A DNA stretch of 26,380 nt, from the NCBI GenBank assembly GCA_035715725.1, contig DASTKT010000093.1, positions 1 to 26,380 on the forward strand, read 5' to 3'. Shown piece by piece: positions 20,653 to 26,380 of this stretch; position 1 is the stretch's first letter; every line of letters begins with the position of its first letter. Made by a program: the position numbers and the translations under genes. The stretch is from JADGGV01 sp035715725. GTDB lineage: Bacteria > Gemmatimonadota > Gemmatimonadetes > Longimicrobiales > RSA9. The notes below the pieces were generated by a model. The model was given only the letters and a program-made list of their open reading frames with translations, had not been told where the DNA came from and ran no database searches.

Positions 20653-21108
20653 TCAGAACCGCTCCCCCTTCGCCTCGCGCAGGTGGCTGCCCACCGGCCG
20701 GATCCGCGACCACATCGTCCAGAAGTACACCCCCAGCCCCAGCGCCTGGCCCGCCCCGCCCAGCACCACCACCCACGCCAGCCAGCGCGCCGGCGTCCAC
20801 GCCCGCGACATCTCCGAGAGGAACCGCGCCCCCGTCGACACCGCGAGGATCCAGTACGCCGCCTCGACCCGCTCCGGCCGGTAGCGCTCGTCGCCCTTCT
20901 CCGACCGCGGGAAGAGCCAGAGCGCCACCCCCAGGATCAGGAACATCACGAAGCCGACCAGCACCGCGTGCGCATGCGCCGAGACCAGGTACGGGTTCGG
21001 CCAGATCCCGAACAGCTCCCGCCGCACCAGGACGAACACGCCCAGCGCAATCCCCGCGAAGAGGAAGCCGATCCCCGTCTTGATGAAGCGTCTGACCAGC
21101 GTGTACAT
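20653..21108 (-). CDS. Four-helix COX1-like membrane protein (151 aa), first gene of operon B
   Basis: A 151-residue protein with four predicted membrane segments. Helix two (YLVSAHAHAVLVGFVMFLIL) has His45 and His47 in the A-H-x-H arrangement of haem-copper oxidase subunit I relatives. The later His of its paralogue at 18876 is replaced (LWLFPR instead of YHTMPR), so its haem site would differ. Identical length and a shared VRRFI start indicate duplication. I chose ATG 21108 because the longer frame upstream crosses the predicted transcription start (21163). The leader is about 55 nt with only a weak ribosome-binding site. It heads the seven-gene operon B and is directly downstream of an exact TGTGA-N6-TCACA operator. 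Confidence 0.7.
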   Translation of the reverse strand: MYTLVRRFIKTGIGFLFAGIALGVFVLVRRELFGIWPNPYLVSAHAHAVLVGFVMFLILGVALWLFPRSEKGDERYRPERVEAAYWILAVSTGARFLSEMSRAWTPARWLAWVVVLGGAGQALGLGVYFWTMWSRIRPVGSHLREAKGERF

Positions 21109-21169
21109 GGCCGTCCCGATGACAGCGTGATCCCGCGCGGCGCCGGCTCCGCGCCATTCAGCCCGCCGC

Positions 21170-21212
21170 AATCTGCCGCCCCGCGGGGCGGCCGGCTGTG
21201 ATTTACGTCACA
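21170..21212 (-). promoter_or_regulatory. Crp/Fnr-type operator and -10 element for operon B
   Basis: TGTGATTTACGTCACA (21197-21212) is an exact TGTGA-N6-TCACA. On the minus strand, 21 nt later, comes CAGATT (21175-21170) followed by GCG, matching the operon A and regulator 1 promoters in sequence and distance. The operator centre is at -41.5 and the predicted +1 is 21163, 55 nt before the first ATG. Confidence 0.68.
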
Positions 21213-21262
21213 TGGTGGGGTTGCGCGAGGGGAGAGCCGGGGGTCGGGGCCACGAAGCGGAC

Positions 21263-21436
21263 GGCCTCTCCGCACGGCTGGACCGTGCGGAGAGGCCTGT
21301 CGGGGGCCTTTGGCCGGGTTGGTGGGGAACCCGACGGGGGGGCATCGGCGTAGCCGGCGCGGCGTTGCGCCGGCTACGCCGGCACGGGGTGGCCCCCGAC
21401 GGCAGGGGTGCCCGTCCCCGGCGCGGCATCGCGCCG
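21263..21436. other. Multi-hairpin intergenic region, candidate structured RNA or terminator cluster
   Basis: Within the gap between the Rieske stop (21536) and the operon B operator there are three hairpins. A perfect 15-bp stem with 5-nt loop lies at 21263-21297 (GGCCTCTCCGCACGG and its complement). A perfect 15-bp stem with 6-nt loop lies at 21346-21381 (CGGCGTAGCCGGCGC and its complement). A 7-bp stem with a GCAT loop lies at 21419-21436. GTCGGGGGCC (21299-21308) and GGCCCCCGAC (21391-21400) also pair and would enclose the second hairpin. No run of Ts follows any stem, and I see no credible protein in the gap. Confidence 0.6.
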
Positions 21437-21535
21437 TTGTGGAGTGGTGTGCTTTCCGGGGTTACGGTCTCGGGAGGGGGGCGGAGCGTTACGCGGGGGC
21501 CTCGCGCCGACTTGGCCCAGCCTCCCCGGCGGCGC

Positions 21536-22660
21536 TCACCCCCCGCTCATCGCCCTGAGATACTCCCTATCCCACGCCGCCGGGATGCTCTCCCTCGCCG
21601 AGTACGGCCCGGGCGCGTACCGCCTCGAGCCTACGCCGAGCTGGCTGCGCGCGACGATGTCCCAGTCCTGCCGGTTCGTCACGTCCCAGAACTCGATGGC
21701 GTCCGCACGATTCGAGCTCTCGTCGGCGAGCGTGGAGGGGTGGAACAGCCACTCGGACTCGACGATCGTGCGGTCGGGGGCGATCGGGTGGAGGAGGTAG
21801 TAGTTGACGTAGTCGGGGTGGATGCTGAGGAGGAGGTTGGGCATGAGCGAGTAGTAGAACGCGCGGCGGCGGTCCTCCAGGGGGAGATCGTCGCGGAGCA
21901 GGCGGCCGGCGGCGCGGCCGCTCAGCGTGGCGCTCTCGTGCGGCGCGGTGATCTCCATGTAGCCGCCGAGGAACGGGCCCTCGACCAGGTCGTTCGCGCC
22001 GCTCTGGTACGGCAGCACCGTGGACAGCTCCGGGTGGATCAGCGGGCAGTGCAGGCACTCGGAGTAGTTCTGGCAGACGAGCTTCCAGTTCCCGGCCACC
22101 TCGTAGAGGACCCGGTGCCCCACGGCCAGCGACGGGAGCCCCCAGCGGGCGAAGCGGCCGAGCATCGGCGCCCAGGCGTCCGCGAACGGCACCGGCTCGG
22201 GCGCGATGTTGACGAAGACGAAGCCCTCCCACTCGGCGACGGCCGCGGCCTGGAGCGGGAAGTCGTCGCGGTCGAAGCCCTCGACGTCCTGCATGTGCGG
22301 CGCGCCGACGAGCCGGCCGTCGGTCGCATACGTCCAGGCGTGGTACGGGCACTGGATCGTGCTGGAGAAGCGGCCGGACTCCTCCACGCACAGGCGGGTG
22401 CCGCGGTGCCGGCAGACGTTGAAGAGCGCGCGCAGCACGCCTTGCCGGTCGCGGAGCACGATGAGCGACTCGCCGGCGACGGTGCGGAGCACGTAGTCGC
22501 CCGGGCGCTCGAGCGACGACGCGCGCCCGACGCAGTTCCACTGGCGCGCGAAGATCCGCTCCATCTCCTCCGCCAGCACGCCGGCCGACGTGTACAGCTC
22601 GCCCGGAAGCGTGCGCTGGCCCTGCCGGTACGTCGTCGTGGTGGGATGGAACGTCGCCAT
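21536..22660 (-). CDS. Rieske non-haem iron oxygenase alpha subunit
   Basis: A 374-residue protein. The Rieske 2Fe-2S site is CRHRGTRLC...CPYHAWTY (Cys83, His85, Cys104, His107). The catalytic iron site is NYSECLHCPLIHP (His204, His209), with an Asp in FWDVTN (about 326) the likely third ligand. This is the alpha subunit of ring-hydroxylating or quaternary-ammonium (choline/carnitine monooxygenase-like) oxygenases, which activate O2 with electrons from a reductase. No reductase or ferredoxin gene is in the window. The ATG at 22660 lies 13 bp after the stop of the upstream FAD enzyme, with GAGGG upstream. It ends a three-gene operon with two phytoene-desaturase-like proteins. The substrate is not determinable. 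Confidence 0.9.
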   Translation of the reverse strand: MATFHPTTTTYRQGQRTLPGELYTSAGVLAEEMERIFARQWNCVGRASSLERPGDYVLRTVAGESLIVLRDRQGVLRALFNVCRHRGTRLCVEESGRFSSTIQCPYHAWTYATDGRLVGAPHMQDVEGFDRDDFPLQAAAVAEWEGFVFVNIAPEPVPFADAWAPMLGRFARWGLPSLAVGHRVLYEVAGNWKLVCQNYSECLHCPLIHPELSTVLPYQSGANDLVEGPFLGGYMEITAPHESATLSGRAAGRLLRDDLPLEDRRRAFYYSLMPNLLLSIHPDYVNYYLLHPIAPDRTIVESEWLFHPSTLADESSNRADAIEFWDVTNRQDWDIVARSQLGVGSRRYAPGPYSARESIPAAWDREYLRAMSGG

Positions 22661-22673
22661 GGGGATGCCCTCG

Positions 22674-24275
22674 TCAACGGGAGGGGCGCGCCCGGGAGCG
22701 GTCGGCGAGGAGGCGCTGGGCCGCGAGCCAGCCGGGGCCGCCGGCGATCGCGGGGCCGGGGTGCGTGCCGGCGCCGCCGAGGTAGAGGCCGTCGATCGGC
22801 GTGGCGTAGTGGCCGAGGCCGGGCGTGGGGCGCATGAAGAGGATCTGGTCGAGCGCGATCTCGCCGTGCGTGGCAGCGCCCTCGGTGAGGCCGAAACGCA
22901 CCTCCAGGTCGGGCGGCGTGAGCGTGGCGCGGTGCAGCACGCGGGAGGAGAAGCAGGGCGAGACGGCCTCGATCGCGGAGGCGACGGCGTCGCCGAGGGC
23001 ATCCGCGGCGGCGGCGTCCCAGGACAGCCCCGCGCGCAGGCGGTAGGGCGCGTAGTGCGCCCGCGCCACGAGCACGTGCCGGCCCGCGGGCGCGAGCTCC
23101 GGCCAGCTCAGCGACGGCACGGTCAGCTCGATGTGCGGCCGCTCCGGGACCGTGCCGTACTTCGCCGCGTCGGCGGCGCGCTCGAGCACGTCGACATCGG
23201 CCGTGAGCGAGACGGTCCCGCGCAGCGCATCCGGCGCGGCGTCGAGGCCGGGGAGGTCGGGCAGCTCGCCGAGCGCGAAGAGCACGTACGCGGTGCAGCC
23301 GCGGAAGCGGATGTTGCGCAGCGCGAGGAGCAGCTCGGGGTCGAGCCAGACGGGGTCGACGAGGCCGAGGAGCGTGTGCGCCGGGTCCGCGGCCGAGAGC
23401 ACGCGCGCCGCCCGGATCTCCTCTCCGCTCCGCAAGGCGACGCCGGCGACCGCATCGTCCTCGACCCGGATGCGCGCAACGTCGGCGCCGGTCCGGATCG
23501 TCGCGCCGTGGCGCCGCGCCGCGCGCTCCGCGGCCGCCGCAAACGCGTCCGGCCCGGCGCGCCAGGCGCCGCGGCCGCGCACGCTGCCGGCGGCGGCACC
23601 GACCAGGTTGTGGAGCAGCACGAAGCCGGTCCCGCCGGAGAGCGGCCCCTGCCGGTTGTCGAGCACGCCGCCCGCGGCGACGGCGGTGCGGAGCGGCGCG
23701 GCCTCGAACCACTCCTCGGCGATCTGCCGCGCGGGCATCGGCGCCGTGCGCAGGAACTCCGTCATCGCCTCGCGCCCGAGCGAGCGGAAGCGCCGGGCCA
23801 GCCCGAGCAGTGGCAGGGCCTCGCGCACGGACGCTGTGTCGAGGTCGGGCGCGGGGAGCTGGTAGACCGCCTCGAGGAAGCCGGCGAGCTGGCGGAGCCG
23901 CGCCGTGAACGCCGGCCAGCGCGCGGCGTCGGCGGCGGAGTATCGGCGGATCGCGGCGGCGGCGCGGGCCGGGTCGCGGGAGAGCGGGAGGAGCTCGCCC
24001 GGCGCGACGGCGACGGTGAGCGGCGTGTCGGCGTGCGTGCGCTCGAGCCCGTCGAGGCCGAGCCCGCGCTCGACGACGGGCGGCACCCAGCCGGCGTCGA
24101 GCGCGAGCGGCGCCGCGCGGAAGCCGGGCGCGAACTCGAGCGTGCCCGCCTGGCCGGCGAGCGTCTCGCCGCGCTCGAGGACGAGCGCGCGCAGCCCGGC
24201 GCGGCCGAGCGCGGCGGCGGCCACGAGGCCGTTCGCGCCGGCGCCGATCACGATGACGTCGTATCGCTCGGTCAT
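22674..24275 (-). CDS. FAD-dependent phytoene-desaturase-like / PYROXD2-like oxidoreductase (first of a tandem pair)
   Basis: A 533-residue flavoprotein. The dinucleotide fold is at the N-terminus (VIVIGAGANGLVAAAALGRA, Gly11-x-Gly13-x2-Gly16), followed by VLERGETLAGQAGTLE. The C-terminal FAD signature is TPIDGLYLGGAGTHPGPAIA. The overall plan is that of the CrtI/PYROXD2 amine-oxidase-like superfamily, whose members desaturate, isomerise or oxidise hydrophobic substrates. It is clearly homologous to the next protein (shared FMRPxP and GxGTHPG segments), so the pair arose by duplication. Stop-to-start gaps are 13 bp to the Rieske gene and 7 bp to the upstream paralogue. No carotenoid genes such as crtB are nearby, so a carotenoid role is not supported. 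Confidence 0.87.
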   Translation of the reverse strand: MTERYDVIVIGAGANGLVAAAALGRAGLRALVLERGETLAGQAGTLEFAPGFRAAPLALDAGWVPPVVERGLGLDGLERTHADTPLTVAVAPGELLPLSRDPARAAAAIRRYSAADAARWPAFTARLRQLAGFLEAVYQLPAPDLDTASVREALPLLGLARRFRSLGREAMTEFLRTAPMPARQIAEEWFEAAPLRTAVAAGGVLDNRQGPLSGGTGFVLLHNLVGAAAGSVRGRGAWRAGPDAFAAAAERAARRHGATIRTGADVARIRVEDDAVAGVALRSGEEIRAARVLSAADPAHTLLGLVDPVWLDPELLLALRNIRFRGCTAYVLFALGELPDLPGLDAAPDALRGTVSLTADVDVLERAADAAKYGTVPERPHIELTVPSLSWPELAPAGRHVLVARAHYAPYRLRAGLSWDAAAADALGDAVASAIEAVSPCFSSRVLHRATLTPPDLEVRFGLTEGAATHGEIALDQILFMRPTPGLGHYATPIDGLYLGGAGTHPGPAIAGGPGWLAAQRLLADRSRARPSR

Positions 24276-24282
24276 GGCGGCC

Positions 24283-25863
24283 TCACCCGGCGCGCAGGAT
24301 CTCGAGGGCGGCGAGGCGGCCGGACGCGCCCATGATGCCGCCGCCCGGGTGCGTGCCGGAGCCGCACTGCCAGTACCCGCGGATCGGCGTGCGGTACTTC
24401 GCCCACTCGGGAGCGGGGCGCATGAAGAAGAGCTGCTGCAGCGCCAGCTCGCCGCCGAAGATGTTGCCCTCCGTGAGCCCCGTGATGCGCTCGATGTCGG
24501 CGGGCGTGAGCACCTGCCGGTGCAGGATGATCGACTTCAGGTTCGGCGCGTAGCGCGAGAGCGTGTCGATCACGGCGTCGCCGAAGGCGTCCCGCTTCTC
24601 GTCGGTCCAGCCGCCGTTCAGCGCGTAGGGCGCGTACTGCACGAAGATGCTCATCACGTGCTTGCCGGGCGGCGCCATCCCCGGGTCGATCATCGACGGG
24701 ATCACGACGTCCATGTACGGGCGGCGCGAGAAGTCGCCGTACTTCGCGTCGTCGTAGGCGCGCTCGAGGTACTCGACGGACGGCGAGACCGAGATCGCGC
24801 CGCGGAGGTGCGGGCCGTTGCCGGGGAGGCAGGTGAAGTCGGGGAGCGCGTCGAGGGCGAGGTTGACCTTGCCGGAGGAGCCGCGGAAGCGGAAGCGCCG
24901 CACGGCGTCGACGACGTCGTCCGGCAGCTCCTTCGGCTCGACGAGCTGCGTGAACGTGCGGCTCGGGTCCAGCCCCGAGACGACGACCGGCGCCGCGAGC
25001 TCCTCGCCCGTGGCGAGCGCGACGCCGGTGGCGCGCCCGTCCCGCACGAGGACGCGCTCGACCGCGGCGTCGGTGCGGATCTCCGCGCCGAGCGCGCGCG
25101 CCGCCGAGGCGATGGCGTTGCTGATCCCGCCGGTCCCGCCCTTCTGGAAGCCCCACGCGCGGAACGCGCCGTCGATCTCGCCCATGTAGTGGTGCAGCAG
25201 CACGTACGCGGAGCCGGGCGAGCGCGGCCCGAGGAAGCTGCCGATGATGCCGGAGGCGGACTTCGTCGCCTTCAGCGGGTCGAACTCGAACCACTCGTCG
25301 AGGTAGTCGGCGCTGCTCATGGTCATGAGCTTGTAGAGCGCGTGGAAGCGCTCGGCGCCGAGGGAGCGGAAGTGCTTGCCGAGACGGAGCAGGCCGGCGA
25401 GGTCCGACGGCGCGAGCGACGCGGGGTCCGGCGGCACCATCTCCAGGATCGGCTTGACCGCCATGGCCATGTGCTGCATCAGCCGGCCGAACACGGGGAT
25501 CGCCTCGGCGTCGCGCGGGGAGTGGCGGTACAGCTCTTTGCGCGACTCGTCGGCGTCGCCCCAGGCGGCGAGGTAGTCGCCGTCGTCGAGCGGCGTCAGC
25601 GTGCTCTCGAGCGGGAGGATCTGGAGGCCGTGCGCCGGCAGGTCGAGCTCGCGGATGATCTCCGGGCGGAGCAGGGAGACGACGTACGAGAAGACCGAGA
25701 AGCGGAAGCCCGGAAACACCTCCTCGCTCACCGCCGCGCCGCCGACGAGCGGGCGCCGCTCGAGCACGACGACCTTCCGCCCCGCCCGCGCCAGGTACGC
25801 CGCGGCGACCAGCCCGTTGTGCCCGCCCCCGACGATGGCGACGTCCGCCTCGCCTGTGCCCAT
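24283..25863 (-). CDS. FAD-dependent phytoene-desaturase-like / PYROXD2-like oxidoreductase (second of the pair, operon start)
   Basis: A 526-residue protein. The Rossmann motif is VAIVGGGHNGLVAAAYLARA (Gly12, Gly14, Gly17), followed by VVLERRPLVGGAAVSEE. Substrate-domain segments include FSYVVSLLRPEIIREL and KGGTGGISNAIASAARALGA, and the C-terminal FAD contact is CGSGTHPGGGIMGASG. The ATG at 25863 has purine-rich sequence upstream. It is the first gene of the operon that ends with the Rieske oxygenase and is divergent from osmC, only 80 bp away. It closely resembles bacterial PYROXD2-type proteins, whose reaction is unknown. Together with its duplicate and the oxygenase it suggests an oxidative modification pathway for a lipid or quaternary amine, as inference only. 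Confidence 0.88.
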   Translation of the reverse strand: MGTGEADVAIVGGGHNGLVAAAYLARAGRKVVVLERRPLVGGAAVSEEVFPGFRFSVFSYVVSLLRPEIIRELDLPAHGLQILPLESTLTPLDDGDYLAAWGDADESRKELYRHSPRDAEAIPVFGRLMQHMAMAVKPILEMVPPDPASLAPSDLAGLLRLGKHFRSLGAERFHALYKLMTMSSADYLDEWFEFDPLKATKSASGIIGSFLGPRSPGSAYVLLHHYMGEIDGAFRAWGFQKGGTGGISNAIASAARALGAEIRTDAAVERVLVRDGRATGVALATGEELAAPVVVSGLDPSRTFTQLVEPKELPDDVVDAVRRFRFRGSSGKVNLALDALPDFTCLPGNGPHLRGAISVSPSVEYLERAYDDAKYGDFSRRPYMDVVIPSMIDPGMAPPGKHVMSIFVQYAPYALNGGWTDEKRDAFGDAVIDTLSRYAPNLKSIILHRQVLTPADIERITGLTEGNIFGGELALQQLFFMRPAPEWAKYRTPIRGYWQCGSGTHPGGGIMGASGRLAALEILRAG

Positions 25864-25943
25864 CCTGGTTTCCCTCTCCCCATCCTGGCCGCTCCGGCGA
25901 CGCCTGCCGATCCGGAATGGGAACAGGCGGTAGCGTCAACCGC
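25864..25943. promoter_or_regulatory. Short divergent intergenic region between the FAD operon and osmC
   Basis: An 80-bp gap that must hold promoters for both directions. I see no TGTGA-N6-TCACA operator, no clear -10/-35 pair and no hairpin, so these two units are probably outside the Crp/Fnr-type regulon described for the rest of the window. Confidence 0.4.
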
Positions 25944-26372
25944 ATGGCTATCCGTACTGCGAACGCCCGCTGGGAAGGGACCCTCACCGAGGGCACCGGC
26001 GTCATGCGCACCGGCAAGGGCGGGCTGACCGCCAACTACTCGTTCAAGTCCCGCTTTGAGGAGGGCGAGGGCAGCAACCCCGAGGAGCTCATCGGCGCCG
26101 CCCACGCGGGCTGCTACTCCATGTTCCTCTCCGGCCTGCTCACCAAGGCCGGCTACCCGCCCACCGCGATCGACACCACCGCCAACGTGCACCTCGAGCG
26201 GGTCAACGACAAGCCGACCGTGACCCGCATCGAGCTCGTCACCTCGGCGACCGTGCCCAACATCGATGACGCTGAGTTCCAAAAGATCGCTGAGGCGGCC
26301 AAGAAGGGCTGCCCGATCTCGCGCCTGCTCGCCCCGGGGACCGAGATCACCCTCTCCGCCACCCTCGCCTGA
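25944..26372 (+). CDS. osmC: OsmC family peroxiredoxin
   Basis: A 142-residue protein starting MAIRTANARWEGTLTEG, with length and beginning very like E. coli OsmC (143 aa). Key motifs are SNPEELIGAAHAGCYSM, with peroxidatic Cys57, and KKGCPISRLL, with resolving Cys123. OsmC homodimers reduce organic hydroperoxides at the expense of lipoyl or other dithiols. The ATG at 25944 is preferred over an in-frame ATG at 25917, because the family starts here and 25917 has no better ribosome-binding site. It diverges from the flavin/Rieske operon. The relaxed, less extreme GC usage suggests a conserved, well-expressed gene. It is complete within the window, 8 bp before its end. Confidence 0.92.
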   Translation: MAIRTANARWEGTLTEGTGVMRTGKGGLTANYSFKSRFEEGEGSNPEELIGAAHAGCYSMFLSGLLTKAGYPPTAIDTTANVHLERVNDKPTVTRIELVTSATVPNIDDAEFQKIAEAAKKGCPISRLLAPGTEITLSATLA

Positions 26373-26380
26373 GCTCGGCC

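Noticed and set aside
22674..25863. Carotenoid biosynthesis cluster
   Set aside because: The flavoproteins resemble CrtI only at superfamily level, and no crtB, crtE or lycopene cyclase-like gene is present. A Rieske oxygenase follows instead.

Overview
The window is very GC-rich DNA of a free-living bacterium, with tightly packed operons, many GTG starts and stop/start overlaps, and intergenic DNA full of GC-rich hairpins and degenerate short repeats. The gene content (secreted penicillin-acylase family enzyme, ECF sigma/anti-sigma pair, Crp/Fnr regulators, DUF2249 and ScdA-N/DUF542 proteins, OsmC) would fit Gemmatimonadota or another high-GC soil phylum. That placement is an impression, not a demonstration. 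No rRNA, tRNA, CRISPR, transposase or phage gene was seen.

Layout. 1-1433 (+): the 3' end of a molybdenum hydroxylase large subunit, coupled to an ankyrin-repeat gene. 1434-1917: a large inverted repeat between convergent genes. 4122-1918 (-): exported penicillin acylase. 5489-4315 (-): ECF sigma factor and short zinc-type anti-sigma factor. 6679-5900 (-): Crp/Fnr regulator 1. 6978-8433 (+): cupin, DinB-like and AhpD-like genes. 9913-8339 (-): nitronate monooxygenase-like enzyme. 10198-10944 (+): PlsC-type acyltransferase. 11290-12538 (+): second cupin, a cysteine-free ribosomal protein S4 paralogue and a DUF542-type protein. 17754-12750 (-), operon A: Mrp ATPase, COX1-like membrane protein, MIP18/DUF59 protein, a DUF1858-DUF2249-DUF2249 fusion, DUF2249, a TIM-barrel-like protein, DUF2249. 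21108-17856 (-), operon B: 151-aa COX1-like protein, CopD-like protein, Crp/Fnr regulator 2, second 151-aa COX1-like protein, DUF542 (RIC N-domain) protein, cupin, FMN split-barrel protein. 21213-21535: an unassigned multi-hairpin region. 25863-21536 (-): two tandem phytoene-desaturase-like FAD enzymes and a Rieske oxygenase. 25944-26372 (+): OsmC.

The most interesting result is a candidate regulon. Five TGTGA-N6-TCACA-type palindromes (6713, 6754, 11132, 17845, 21197) precede regulator 1, the first cupin operon, the cupin-S4-DUF542 operon, operon A and operon B. In each case a -10-like hexamer lies 21-22 nt from the palindrome on the side of the gene, which puts the palindrome at about -41.5, the class II Crp/Fnr activator position. 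Both encoded regulators have the R-E-x-x-x-R recognition helix that reads TGTGA in E. coli CRP, but lack the cAMP-binding arginine and FNR's N-terminal cysteine cluster. Four of these five transcription units carry Fe-S-repair or assembly, haem-copper-like, DUF2249 or cupin genes. I infer an oxygen-, redox- or nitric-oxide-responsive system for Fe-S and haem protein maintenance, with a zinc-independent S4 paralogue unexpectedly included. The promoter geometry is read directly from the sequence; the signal and biochemical purpose are hypotheses.
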